From Lactarius indigo (taxonomy: Eukaryota; Basidiomycota; Agaricomycetes; Russulales; Russulaceae), in NCBI GenBank assembly GCA_025766275.1, contig JAFKAC010000087.1, positions 1-64,000 on the forward strand: 64,000 nucleotides of DNA, written 5' to 3'. Made by a program: the position numbers and the translations under genes. Shown here piece after piece: positions 10,440-22,183 of this stretch. The first letter of the stretch is position 1. The number at the start of each line of letters is the position of its first letter. The notes under the pieces are model-generated. The model saw nothing but the letters and a program-made list of their open reading frames with translations. It made no database searches and was not told the origin of the DNA.

Positions 10440-12650
10440 CCCCTTGATCCACAATACACCAAGACTTGTTCGAGTACATCGCCGCAAACAATCTTGGAAG
10501 CAAATGTAAAGGCAGAAGTAATTAGACGATGACCAGATGATCCCTTAGCGGGGAGACGCACCTTAAGAGAGGTAGAGGGCAAAGGTGACGAAAGGGTGGA
10601 AAGAGCGAACCCACGATACAGCAAGACTTGTTCGAGTATGTGTCGTCGTAGATTATCTTCGAAGCAAGTCTATGAACGAAGAAATAAATAGGCGATGTCC
10701 GGATGGTCCCTTAGTGGGGGGACGCACCTTAAGAGAAGTAGAGGGGGCAAAGGTGATGGAAGGGCGAAGGTGGGTGAAGTGGCAAAAGAATGCTTCTAAT
10801 GTGACGGAAGGGTGAGCACCAACGCTGCAAGTGGTAGAGGTGCAAGGGTGGTGGAAAAACAACGGCGGATGAAGCACACCTTGAGACGTTGTGAATAGAG
10901 TCACGGAAGTGATGGAAAGGTAAAGGAGCGAACCCTCAATACAGTAGGACTTGTTCAAGTTGTCGTGGATTATCTTCAAAGCAAGTGTGAGTGTAGAAAT
11001 AAATAGGCGATGTCCAGATGATCCCTAAGTAGGGAGACGCACCTTAAGATGCAAGAGGTAGAGGGCTCAAAGGTGACAACGGTAAAGGTAGCGGTGTAAG
11101 GACGTAAGGCGTAAGAGTCCAGTGAGTTCGAAGGTGGGGAGAGCGATTCCGCAGGACCGCATTTGTGAGCGCCAATGGGAGTTCGAATGGGCTGGGACAA
11201 GTAGCAAGAAGCGAGAGGGCGAGAGAAGACGAGAAGAAAGGGAGAAAAAACGATGATATTCAGCAGTGGAGAGTTCGCCTTTTAAGTACACGAGAACCAT
11301 ATCCTAATGCTTAGAATAGGTAGGAGTAAGGTGGTGAAATAGGATGGAAGAAATGGGGGCATGAGCGACACGAGGTGACATGAGGTGATCGAAAATGGAG
11401 ACGAAATGCAGGATCGGGGCGTAAAGTACAAGTGAGGGGCGAAACAAAATATAGCCGAGACGGCATGGCAGAGGCGTTCTATGAGCGAAGTGATGGTGAA
11501 AGGAATGAATGGGAAGAGCATGAAGTCGACGGGGATGTATGTGCTGGTGCGACGCCGGGGTAACACGAGAGCGTGGGCCCAGTGCCCAAGGTGTCATGAA
11601 CCTCCTGCTACTTTTTCCTTTCTTGCCCTTAATCTGATCCATCTCCTTTCTTGGCTGTTACCTGTCTTGAACCTATGCTTCCCCTTTATCTGATCGTTCT
11701 AGCACCTTCTGTGCTATTCTTGTTCACCCTTCCCCTGCCTTGCTGGCATAACACCATCTTGCACGATGTTGACACCATCTTGCCAGCACATTATTCTATC
11801 TTTAGCAACCAGTAGCACTATGCGCTCAGGCGCAATCCTGTACTATATAAGGAACCCTGTAGTGCGCCTTAGCTCCTTAGCTTTGGCTTAATCAACTATC
11901 TGCATTGTATCCCCATTGACTCCTTGAGTGCCTCAGTCCCTTCAGCACTCAAGCCCTTGACCCAGAACCTCTGACCCTTGATCCTCATCTCCTTTGGGTC
12001 ATTCCCCTCTCAGCCTCTGTGCAGGCTTCCCCTTGACTTCGCTCTCATCCTCTTTCTGTCTTACTGGTCAGCCCAGTGACACGTGACCTTTGGACTTAGG
12101 CCTCCACACTCGTCCATTGCTACAGACTCAGTCACCTTAGCACAAGGGGCTGTGACAGAAGGACATTCCCACCTTAGCACAGGGGGATCGCCGCAGACTC
12201 AGCTACCTTAGTACAGGAGCTGTTACAGAAGACCTTAGGAGTCCTTCCACTTAGTGGGGATCTGACTCAGAGTCCTTTGCCTCAGGCAGGATCTGTTACA
12301 GAACGACGCACGCCCCCACAGAGGCGTGACACAAGGCCTCATGAAGCACGCCTTGAGACGTTGCAAGATATAGAGGCTGTAAAGGTCACGAAAGGGTGAG
12401 CGCTAATATGATAGAAAGACAAAGACGGGAAACATACCTTGAGATGTTGCGAGAAGGCAACAGAAAGGTGAAGGACGATACAGCAAGACTTGTTCGAGTA
12501 GGTGTCGTCACAGATTACCTTCGAAGCAAGCATGAAAGCAGAAATAAATAGACAATGTCCGGATGGTCCCTTAGCAGGGAAACACACCTTGACATGTAAG
12601 ATGTAGAGTGGGGATGAGTGTGGTGGGGAACACAGGCTGGTTGAGGGGGT
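10440..12650. repeat. Degenerate ~160-bp tandem repeats in the MULE 3' region
   Basis: Units share AAGACTTGTTCGAGTA, a GAAATAAATAGGCGATGTCC block and TCCCTTAGNGGGGAGACGCACC. Landmark copies start near 10461, 10623, 10946 and 12485; spacings are 162, 323 and, after removing the solo LTR, about 794 bp, close to multiples of 160. A second motif, CACCTTGAGACGTTG, recurs near 10879, 12348 and 12430. No protein-coding frame is credible here. Confidence 0.7.
11592..12331 (+). repeat. Solo LTR (740 bp) in the MULE
   Basis: It has TGTCATG...CGTGACA ends flanked by identical CAAGG duplications (11587-11591 and 12332-12336). A TATATAA box lies at 11844-11850. No internal region is present, so it most likely formed by recombination between the two LTRs of one element. 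Orientation is inferred from the TATA box. It begins with the same 11 nt as the D LTR but then diverges, so I treat it as a separate family. Confidence 0.83.
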
Positions 12651-12735
12651 AAAGTGTCGCAAACGTGAGTAGTGGAAGGCAGCGCGGGAGAAGGGGCGAC
12701 ATCCCAACAAGCGAGGAGGGGAAACGAAGCGAGCA

Positions 12736-13264
12736 TGTAACACCATCACGACGTTTAGCTCGACTTGAGCTCGATGAGGCAGTAACGACTTAGCGGTAGT
12801 CTCTAGAGTCCTAGCTTGAAGACACGAAGGTCCAAGACACAAGTTCTGGTGAATGCACGAAGGCACACCTAAGGTTGCTATTCTCGGTCGGCGAAGTTGA
12901 TAAAGAGGACGAGAGAAAGAGAAAGAGAAAGAGAAGAGAAATCAAGTGACGATTCAAGAAGACCAAGATGGCGTATCTTGGTCTTCACAAGTCAGTTTAA
13001 ATACACAACAAGCAGGCTTACAAGCGCTGCTATGAGTCACCGTATAGTAGCGTCCAACGTATCGCAGAAACAACTCGAACCCTAATACTACTAGTACCAG
13101 TACTAGTGGCGTCGGTCATCAGTCAGCTATCAAGTCCTTATCGCCTATCGTACTACTCTATCGCTGTAAGTAAGTCCGCAACTAATCTACCTTACCGCCA
13201 TAGTTGCAACCGGTACAGTAAGGGTAAGACTCGCCTCGCACAGTAAATAGTCCGAAACGTTACA
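12736..13264 (-). repeat. 3' LTR of chromovirus A (529 bp)
   Basis: It has TGTAAC...GTTACA ends and pairs with 26449-26977. The outer side carries GAGCA; the inner side meets the polypurine tract. Confidence 0.93.
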
Positions 13265-13281
13265 TCACCCCCTTTTCAGCG
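13265..13281 (-). other. Polypurine tract of chromovirus A
   Basis: Sense-strand AAAAGGGGGTGA directly precedes the 3' LTR and would prime plus-strand DNA synthesis. Confidence 0.8.
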
Positions 13282-16200
13282 TGAGACCCCGACTCACCGA
13301 AAGTCCCTTGCCGGCCAATCGCGCTGTTCGTCGGCAATGCGCTCAAGTGCAGTGGCGCGCTCCAGGCGGTAGATGCAGTCTTGCCGGTCGCTCTGGGCGC
13401 ACGCAATCATGTCGCGGAGCTGGGCCACTCTAGCGCGGAGTCGCTCCAGCTCGAAACTGGCCGCGCGGTAGCGCGTGACCTCGGCTGTGAGCGACTCGTC
13501 GTTGATGCGGTTGAGGGCGCAGTCGGTAATCTTGTCCGCCGCGAAGATGACGAGGTCCTCGTGGGGGTACGTGGGGCGTAGTGCGGCGTTGACATGGGGT
13601 TCGGCGTAGAGGGGCTTACCGTACAGGTGGGGTGAGCCCGGTATCACTCCTAATATAAGGGGATCCGCCCCTCCGATGATCTGGACGTGGGACGCGTCCC
13701 TCTCTACGCCGTCGGGTCCGGTGATGGGGTATCGAATATGATGGGGTCGTTGGTTAGCCCTGAACCCCTCAGGCGCAATAACGTGCGCGGGGTCGTCAGC
13801 GGCGGTGAACGGGCGGTGATCAGCGGCGCCTGGTACATGCACACGTCCTCGGTACATGGCGGACCTGTCGGTGTTGACGAGCCAGGGTGTGATGCGGGGA
13901 TTAGTAGGGTCGCCTTTCGTTCGAAGGAAGGTGTGGCGTGCCGGGTAGTAATCATCGTCGTCATGGCCAGCCTCAGCAGCCTCCATCGCTGCCGCCGCTC
14001 TCGCATCTCTCTCAGTCGGGCCACGGCTGAGTCTAACTGTTCCTTCTGCCACTCCGCCACCACCCTCCTCCAGCCCTCCAACTCGTACTCCAGGAGAGCT
14101 TGAACGCTCGTCGTTGCGTGGGAAAACTCCACGAACGCCGATGAGGTCGTCGCTTGGAGGGATGGCGGCGATGGGTTCGCGCTCACCTCGTTCGTTTCGG
14201 AAGACGTGGGCAACGGCGGACTCGTCGTCGGGCTGTTGCGTGGGGTCTGGAAATTGGGCAAGTACGTTGGCCCATTCTTGCGCGGTGATGCGGCCCTCTG
14301 GCTGGCCGACAGGTGTGTACGGGGTGATTTGAGTGTTGGGAATTTCGGTATCGTTGTCCTCTGTGAGGAGGGCGTGTGCGTCTTCTGCAAGGGAGTCGAG
14401 GAGCTGCGCTTGGGTGACATGTCGTAGAGGGGAAGTGGGCATGGAAGTAATGCAGAAGAGGGATGAGGGGTGACTTTCCTCGACGTCCATCCTGCTCATT
14501 TTAACTTGTTGCCCGTGTGCTTGTGTTTCCTTGTAGAGGCGTATCGCCTCCAGCGCGAAGACGTCATCCTTATCGACCCACTGATTCTCCAAGTCGGAGT
14601 AGCCCTTCCATTTGATGAGATACTGAAGGCGCTTCTTTCGGCCGAAATGCCTGGAGTCCAGAACGGCCTTGACTTCGTATTCCTCTTCTCCATCGATCAG
14701 TTCGGGTGGCGGTCGTGTGAAGTTTTCCCCGTGTAGGGGGGTTTGTTTGTACGGTGTGAGAAGATCGATATGGAACACTGGATGGATGGTCCACTGTGTG
14801 GGAAGTTCGAGGCGATAATTGTAGGGGGACATCACCTGTGTCACCCGAAACGGTCCGTGGCGTCGCGCCGCTAATTTTGCTGTAGGCTGATTGGTTCAGA
14901 GATGCTTTCCTTCTAGCCACACTAGGTCGTTGATACGGAACTTGGGCGTATCTTTGTTGCGCACCCAGGCTTCTTGTGCCTTTTTCATGAGGCGTTGGGC
15001 ATTCTCCCTGGCTTCTTTCATCTGCGTCAGTCGTGTGGTCACTTGTGGGATAGGGGATGGCTTATCAGTCCAATCAGCCCGCGGATCATATCCCATGAGG
15101 AGCTGAAACGGTGACTGCTTCGTGTGTTCATGTGGCCAGTTGTTGTGCACAAATTCGGCGATTGGTAGGTGCACGGTCCAGTTATCTTGGCGCTCATTTA
15201 CCCAGAAGCGTAGATACTGTTCTAGCCATTGATTGGTCCTTTCCGATTGTCCGTCGGTGTGTGGGTGATACGCCGTGGATATGTTTTGCTGAACCCCCAG
15301 AATTCGACACGCTTCCCTTGTGAATTTCGACGTGAATCGGGGGTCTCGGTCGCTGATGATTTTGCACGGTAGTCTGAATCGTTTGAAAACGTGACGGACG
15401 TACAACGTGGCGGTTTCTTCCGCTGTTATCTCTTCTTTACACGGTATGAATACGGAGGCCTTGCTGCAGTCGTGGTCGGTGATCGTAAGGATACTGTCGT
15501 ATCCCTCGGATACCGGAAGTTTGGTGATAAAGTCCACTGCCACCGTTTGGAATGGGAGGGCGTCGAGTATTGGTGTGATGGGATGTAACGCTGCGCGAAT
15601 AGGGCGCGTGTTGACCTTGTTCCTTTGGCACTCCGCGCAGCCTTGTACGTACTCATAGACGTCTTTCCTAAGCTGTGGCCACCAGTAATGTCTCTCCAGG
15701 ATGCGTTGCATCCTCGCGATCCCAGGGTGTCCGTGCACGGGTAGGTCATGATGGTCATGGATCAGTACCCGATGTGTCGACGCGGGTCCCGTTATTACGA
15801 ACCTTCCGTCCTTGTACCACTCTCCCTGTATCTTCTTGAGTCGGTGGGGTTCTACCCACATCTTGATTACTTCCTCGTCTTGCTGGTGTCGCAGTTGTGT
15901 CAGATTCGGGTTAAGGATAAGCGTTCTCGCTGTATTGAGAGCCCGGACGAAGACCTCCGGGGGTAGCACTACCACCTCGCTGTTGTCTCCTACTCCTTGG
16001 TCGTAGTCAGGTCGGCGCGATAGCGCGTCGGCTCTCCCATTGTTCTTTCCTTTGATGTGATGAATCTCAAAGTCGTACTCAGAGAGTTCGAGTACTTCCC
16101 TTGCGACCCGTCTGCTGATCTTCTGTGGTGACTTCCAATATTGTAGGTTTAAATGGTCGGAGTAGATCTTGATCTTATGTGGGGCTCCCGCCAGCAGAGG

Positions 16201-16445
16201 CCTCCAATTTCTCAGTGCTTTGACTATCGCGAGCAATTCTAGGTCGTAAATGTCGTAATTCCTTTCCGCCTCTGATAGCGTTGCGGAATAGTAGCCTATT
16301 GGGTGTCGTTTTCCGTCAGATTTCCTTTGCAGTAATACAGCTCCCACCGCATAGCCCGAGGCGTCTACTTCTAATTCGAATGGGTCTTGGAGAACGGGGT
16401 GTGCCAGTACTGGCTCTTCGGTTACTAAGCGTTTGAGGGTGTTAA

Positions 16446-17059
16446 TGATGAACAGCACACAAAGGTAGCATACTCACAGTGGACAAAGGAGACTGTGGTG
16501 AGATAAGCTGGGTGGCTGGAAGCAGCAAACAGGAAGTCAAGCAGTGGAAGCAAGAGGTGTCTGGCACACAAACAGTGAGAACTGATGTTATACATTGGAG
16601 GGAAGGGAGCTTACCTGGCACACAAACAGTGAGAACTGATGTGGACCAGGAGCGTACATGCTACTCTACTTATACACTTTCTGGGAGTGACACTATACAA
16701 GGGATGTAACACAAGTCACGTACTACAAGACAGTTATTGTTCTACAAACGGACAAAGGAATGGACGTTCTGAGAACAAGTGCAGAAAGAACAAGGAGAGT
16801 CTAGAAGTAAGTGATATCATAATGACATCATAATAAGGATAGAACAAAAGGAGAACAAAGAAAGATACAAGAACGCATAGTACAATGAAAGGTCTGGATA
16901 TGTCCATATGATGTCACTGTACATGATGTCATAGATAAAGTAGTCCGAGATTGTCCAGATCAAATCTAATCTAAAGCGGTCCTAATTAATCTACAGCAGT
17001 CCGTATCTGTAAGTCCGGTCCGTAAGAGCCGCTAAGTGCGCAAGGGTCACTTATCAACA
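16446..17059 (-). repeat. 3' LTR of the copia element (614 bp)
   Basis: It has TGATGAACAG...TTATCAACA ends. The inner edge meets the polypurine tract CACGGGGAGA (sense; 17060-17069). Confidence 0.94.
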
Positions 17060-17078
17060 TCTCCCCGTGATCTACAAT

Positions 17079-20000
17079 CTAAGTACACACAAGTCCCATG
17101 TCATTGTTGTGCTTCTGCAGCAGGACACGTGGTAGTGACTTTGTAAAGCCGTCCGCAACCATATCTACAGTAGGAGTTCTAATGAGGGTGATGGTCCCCT
17201 TTTCGATGTACTCCCGAATGACATGATGCCGTATGGCAATGTGCTTAGATCGTCTCCCAGTGACAGGGTTCAAGGCCAAGTCAATGGCACCCTTATTGTC
17301 ACCATGAAGCGGGATGGGGTCGTCGACCTCGTACCCGAGTTCCGTGAGGAAGCTCTGATACCACGCAGCCTGGTTAGCCGCGTCGGTCATGGCCATGTAT
17401 TCCGCTTCCGTTGTGTTTTGGGCAACAGTCTTTTGCTTGCGCGAAGACCAGCTTATTGCACCGTTAGCTAGTAGGAACACATAACCAGAGGTGGAGTGGT
17501 GGTCATCAGTCTGATCAGCCAGACTGGAATCAGTGTAGCCGTGGAGGCCATCGCCATTGGCGCCATCGTAAACAATACGCATATCCATAGTTCCCACTAA
17601 GTAGGACAGGACATACTGCGCAAGTCGCAGATGTTGTGGTGAGGGGTTCGCTGCGTACTGCGCCAAACGTGACACAGCGAAGGAGATATCTGGCCTAGTG
17701 CCAATCTGCACATAAAGCAGACTCCCAATCAAAGACTGGTAGTGGGAAATATCTGAGGCAGTTGCCTGCGACGTATATTTAACCAAGTGCTCGTCAGCAC
17801 CAGCGGGCAAGGGTGTGTTGTGTGGTGTGGCATCAGACATGCCAAAGCGTTCAAGGACATCCTTGATGTAACCAGACTGATCTATTTCGATGCGTCTGAG
17901 GGAGCGGTCGCGCACAATGCGCATACCAAGATAAGACTCTATCTCCCCGAGATCTGTCATCTCATAGCGTTCAGACAAGTCTGATTTAAGACGCTTGATT
18001 CCACTCAACGAGGGACCCAGTATAGTGATGTCGTCAACGTAGACAATAACGAAGAGTGGATCATACCCCTCCCGTTGAGGCATCACATATATGCCAGCAT
18101 CAGCAAACGTCCGCTTAAAGCCGAGTGCAGTGAGCACTCCATGGAATTGCAAGTTCCATGCGCGGGAGGCCTGTTTGAGACCATAGATCGCCTTAACTAG
18201 GCGACACACCTTCGTCTCAGAGCCAGTGACAGTGAAACCTTGTGGCTGCTCCATGTAAATCTCCTCGTCAAGCACGCCATTGAGAAAAGCAGACTTAACA
18301 TCCATCTGATGGATGTGCCAGTCCTCCAGCGCGGCCAACGCCAGAAGTAAACGTAGCGACTCAAATCGTGCAACGGGAGAGAAGGTTTCATCAAAATCTA
18401 CGCCAGGGATCTGCGTGAATCCCTTGGCCACCAAGCGAGCTCTGTAGCGGCCATCCGCTTTGAGCTTAAAGACCCATTTGGATTTTACTGCCTTACGATT
18501 AGGCGGGAGATCCACTAACTCCCAAGTCCCATTCTTAGCTAGGGCGTCCATTTCATACTGACACGCCTTAGTCCACTCATCTGCAGCTGCAGACCGCATG
18601 GCCTCTGCATAAGTTGCAGGGTCTCGGCCCACAAAAGCAGCAGCCAATAACTCCACATACCCCAGGCGCCTGCCGCGCCATGCCGCATTGTCCGCATTGA
18701 AGTAACGCGGATTAGGGACAGGGGCACGAGCACTGCACCTTGGTGCATTGTCCATTTCGCGCAACAGCTGACTACGCTGTGCACGATCCTCAAATCCCCC
18801 AGGCATCTCTGGTGAGGGAGGAGGGACATGGCGCATAATGCGCGTTGCACTAGGACGCGGTGGGGGAGAAGTGGGAGTGGCTTGCTCACGCTTTGGTGTG
18901 GTGGGCGGAGCCGGCAGAGCAGGTGGTGGAGTGGTGGGGCGTGGTTGGACTTGTGGGGGGTCTAGGAGCTTTTCAACATCCTCCTCCTCACTACTACTGG
19001 AGTGTGCAGGGGAGGGGGCTCGCATTGGTGGTAACGCCGGCGGGTGAGGCACGGCAGTCACTGTTGTGCTAGGCACGACTGGTGGTGAAGGTGTGGGGTG
19101 TGTCTCAACACCCTGGAGGGACGGGAAGCTACTCTCGTCGAATGTCACATCCCTGGACACTCGGACGGAGCGGGTTGAGCGGTCCCAGAGCTTATAGCCC
19201 TTAGATTCGGGCTCAAACCCAATAAGCGTGACCTCAATGGCCTTCGCATCCAATTTGCGACGCTTATCAGCAGGTACATGCATGTACCCCTTGCATCCAA
19301 AGACGCGAAGATGTGAGACATCGGGCACTTTGCCAGAGTGCCAGAGCTCATAAGGAGTGCGCCACTTAAGTCCACGGACTGGAGAGCGGTTATAGATGTG
19401 CACAGCTGCGCACACCGCATGCTCCCAGAAGCCTTTAGACATGCCAGCTGTGTGTAGCATGGACATTGCCTTATCCATAATGGTGCGGTTAAACCGCTCG
19501 GCTTTTCCATTGGACTGTGGTGAACCCGGCATCGTGAGGTGATGCTCTATCCCTTTCTGCTTAAGAATGTCCTGCGTGACACTCGACATGTACTCGCCAC
19601 CGCGGTCAGAGTGCAGAGCGCGCAATTTATGGCCAGATTGGGTTTCGCCCCAGGCCAAATACATCTGCAGCGACTTGGCAAACTGATCCTTCGACTTAAG
19701 AAAATGGACCACAGTGAATTTAGTGTGGTCGTCTATGAAGGTGGCTGTGTACGTCGAACCTTGCAGGGACTGAGTCTGCATAGGACCGGCGAGGTCACTG
19801 TGCACAATCTCAAATTGACGAGTTGTCCTTTTGTTGGAGGACGCAGAAAAGGGTTGGCGAGTGGACTTGCCCATCTCGCACCCACGGCAGACTGTGTGGG
19901 CCGTGGTAGAGCTATCTATGTCCATGCCAGTAGTGGCAGAGGGACCATGCGCCTTCAGCGCTGCAGGGGAGATGTGTCCCATGCGTTGATGCCAGATATC

Positions 20001-21401
20001 AAGTGTGGCAGCACTTGATTTTGTGTGGGTGTTGAGGCCGACGCTGGCTGCATCCAACCAGTAAAGGTTGTCCTCAAGGTAGCCTTTGGCCACACATTTT
20101 TGGTTGATAGATATTTTAAATGAGCCACTATCAAAGGCAATCTCAGCACCTTTTTGTGCTAGGGCGCGCGTCGACAAGAAGCGCGTCTTCACCTGTGGTA
20201 GGTGTAGCACATTACTGAGGGTGATAGAGATACCCTGGCTCGTAGTAAAGACGACAGACCCGACACCCACTTGGTCTATAGTGGACTTGTCACCCAGGCG
20301 TACAGTGCCTTTAGTTGGGGTGTAGTCCTTGAAGTCAGACCGATGTGGTGTAATGTGGTGTGTAGCACCACTGTCCATCATCCAACGCACACGCGAGGCA
20401 GCATACAAGGCAACAGAAATAGATTGAGAAGCCCAGTCTATGGCGGGTTCTTCGACCTCCTTAATGGAGGCGGTGGTAGGTACAAGAATATGACTATTTG
20501 CGGCCTTGTTGCCTGCTTTCTCCTTCTCCTTTGCGTCAGCCTCATCCTTCTTTTTCTTCCTGCAGTCAGGCTTGATGTGGCCCTTTTTGTTGCAATAGTG
20601 GCAAGTTAGACCAGAGTGGTCCTTCTTGCCCTTTTTGCCCGTCGACTTGACGGGGGCCACCTTGTTGAGGGAAGAGCCAGAGGGCCCAGCGCGGCGAGCT
20701 TCTTCCGACACTATGCGCGCAATTATTTCAGCGTGCTTGAGTGCGGAGGGGGCCCCACTGGCAAGGATGGTTGAGGCCAACACCTCATAAGAGGGCGGCA
20801 GCGCGTGGAGGAGAATGAGGCAGTATTGGACGTCAGAGACACCCATCTGCGCGTTGGAGAGGGCAACCCTTAGCTCATTGAGCTTGGCCAGCTGAGCGCC
20901 CATGGGTGCGGAGTCGTCGAGGCGGGCTTGCGTTAGCTGGATCCACAAGTTAAAGATGGTGGTGCTGCCCGAAGCACCAGCGTATACGTCTCTCAACTTG
21001 TCCCACTTCGCCTTGAAGGTGGCATAGACAATATTGTCCGCCACAAGGGAGTAGACATCTGGCTTGAGATAGAGGCGGAGGTACGCCTTGGAACGACGCT
21101 GGACTGAGTCCCACTCATCAGTAGTGATGCCCGATGGGGGTGTGTCCAAGGTGAACACATCTTCAGCCTCATGCAGCGTGAGGATAGCCTCAATGGTCCC
21201 AGACCATTCGTTCCAGCCAGTGCCGTCAAACTGAGTGAGATGGATGCCTGATGGCATGCCAAAGTTGGCACTGTGGGCCTGAGAGAGACGTGTGGAGGGT
21301 GTGGACCCAGAAGGAGGAGGGAGTGAGCCTCCTGCAGAGCCACCAGTGGGGCTGGGTGGAGCACCAGCACCGGCAGCAGGAGTAGAGGATGAACCAGACA
21401 T
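17079..21401 (-). CDS. Copia Gag-Pol polyprotein (1440 aa)
   Basis: A single uninterrupted ORF starts at an ATG (21399-21401). Domains are a Gag/UBN2-like region (1-265), CCHC knuckle (CHYCNKKGHIKPDC, about 268-281), protease (MDSGATHH, about 340), integrase (HQRMGH zinc motif about 470; HSDRGGEY about 600), reverse transcriptase (YVDD, about 1122) and RNase H (TEAEYMA, about 1335; SKHIAIRHH near the end). The order GAG-PR-INT-RT-RH is diagnostic for Ty1/copia. Length is typical and no frameshift is needed. It reads from the same strand as the element A it interrupts and ends 19 bp from the 3' LTR. Confidence 0.96.
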   Translation of the reverse strand: MSGSSSTPAAGAGAPPSPTGGSAGGSLPPPSGSTPSTRLSQAHSANFGMPSGIHLTQFDGTGWNEWSGTIEAILTLHEAEDVFTLDTPPSGITTDEWDSVQRRSKAYLRLYLKPDVYSLVADNIVYATFKAKWDKLRDVYAGASGSTTIFNLWIQLTQARLDDSAPMGAQLAKLNELRVALSNAQMGVSDVQYCLILLHALPPSYEVLASTILASGAPSALKHAEIIARIVSEEARRAGPSGSSLNKVAPVKSTGKKGKKDHSGLTCHYCNKKGHIKPDCRKKKKDEADAKEKEKAGNKAANSHILVPTTASIKEVEEPAIDWASQSISVALYAASRVRWMMDSGATHHITPHRSDFKDYTPTKGTVRLGDKSTIDQVGVGSVVFTTSQGISITLSNVLHLPQVKTRFLSTRALAQKGAEIAFDSGSFKISINQKCVAKGYLEDNLYWLDAASVGLNTHTKSSAATLDIWHQRMGHISPAALKAHGPSATTGMDIDSSTTAHTVCRGCEMGKSTRQPFSASSNKRTTRQFEIVHSDLAGPMQTQSLQGSTYTATFIDDHTKFTVVHFLKSKDQFAKSLQMYLAWGETQSGHKLRALHSDRGGEYMSSVTQDILKQKGIEHHLTMPGSPQSNGKAERFNRTIMDKAMSMLHTAGMSKGFWEHAVCAAVHIYNRSPVRGLKWRTPYELWHSGKVPDVSHLRVFGCKGYMHVPADKRRKLDAKAIEVTLIGFEPESKGYKLWDRSTRSVRVSRDVTFDESSFPSLQGVETHPTPSPPVVPSTTVTAVPHPPALPPMRAPSPAHSSSSEEEDVEKLLDPPQVQPRPTTPPPALPAPPTTPKREQATPTSPPPRPSATRIMRHVPPPSPEMPGGFEDRAQRSQLLREMDNAPRCSARAPVPNPRYFNADNAAWRGRRLGYVELLAAAFVGRDPATYAEAMRSAAADEWTKACQYEMDALAKNGTWELVDLPPNRKAVKSKWVFKLKADGRYRARLVAKGFTQIPGVDFDETFSPVARFESLRLLLALAALEDWHIHQMDVKSAFLNGVLDEEIYMEQPQGFTVTGSETKVCRLVKAIYGLKQASRAWNLQFHGVLTALGFKRTFADAGIYVMPQREGYDPLFVIVYVDDITILGPSLSGIKRLKSDLSERYEMTDLGEIESYLGMRIVRDRSLRRIEIDQSGYIKDVLERFGMSDATPHNTPLPAGADEHLVKYTSQATASDISHYQSLIGSLLYVQIGTRPDISFAVSRLAQYAANPSPQHLRLAQYVLSYLVGTMDMRIVYDGANGDGLHGYTDSSLADQTDDHHSTSGYVFLLANGAISWSSRKQKTVAQNTTEAEYMAMTDAANQAAWYQSFLTELGYEVDDPIPLHGDNKGAIDLALNPVTGRRSKHIAIRHHVIREYIEKGTITLIRTPTVDMVADGFTKSLPRVLLQKHNNDMGLVCT

Positions 21402-22171
21402 TGGGATGATTTATCTATCGCCGAGGAGCAGTCAGCGACAGTGCTTCATAGTTGCAAGACATAAAGATAGAGGGGGTACCACTCCTGTCTGTGATTCTGT
21501 AAGGCCAGAACGCTAACGCGTCCTGCCTCCTGATAGTATGCCAGTGATACAAGGGCTAGGCCCAGGTTGGGAGAGTCCCTTTGCCATACCATGAGCTAGC
21601 TGCCAGCCAGGATGTGTCTAAGACACAGCTCAAAATGGTTTGCGTCAGGGGGAAGGTGAAGGGAATGCTTTCAGAGCCCAAGGCTGTCTACCTCAGCCTT
21701 CTCGGCCTGTTGGTTGCCTCATCGCCACAAGTGGCTTTACTGAATCCTTTCCCATTGCCGCTACAAGGCAGGTATCTGGTTGCAGAACACCATAAGGTGA
21801 ACACCCCCCAGAGCCTGAACCAGGTTTTACACTCCCATGGTGAGGAGATCCTGCGCCCAGTGTGGAGCACCAGAGACAGCTGGCGCTAAGCTCCACAATA
21901 CACAGCCCAGTGGGCCATGCACGCCTGGATATTTTGAAGTTAAGGGGCTACCAGACCCAGTCTCCTTGCGCATAGCGCAGGGGCTAGGAAAACAGTAGGG
22001 GTGAAAGTAGGACTACTGGGCAGTACATACACAGGAGGTTCCTTAGCAGAGACAAGTGGCGCCCCACTGCTCTCTGCCTTGGGCAAGGCTGGTGAGGCCC
22101 CAGACAGACCTTAGCCTGGTGTGTCCTCCTAGGAAGACAGTGACCAGCCAAGTGGAGTGGCTAGGGCACCA
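21402..22171 (-). other. 5' leader of the copia element
   Basis: About 770 bp lie between the PBS and the gag-pol ATG. I see no convincing ORF; it probably holds the transcript leader and packaging signals. Confidence 0.6.
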
Positions 22172-22183
22172 GGGCCCATAACC
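22172..22183 (-). promoter_or_regulatory. Primer-binding site of the copia element (half-tRNA type)
   Basis: The sense sequence GGTTATGGGCCC directly follows the LTR. It is complementary to the anticodon-stem region of initiator tRNA-Met, as in Drosophila copia, where an internally cleaved tRNA fragment primes reverse transcription. Confidence 0.8.

Noticed and set aside
10305..11642. Several short frames in the MULE repeat region
   Set aside because: They follow the tandem repeat, shift between strands and show no protein-like pattern.
11592..12331. Solo LTR as a member of the D family, since both begin TGTCATGAACC
   Set aside because: Similarity stops after about 11 nt, and the TATA regions and 3' ends differ.
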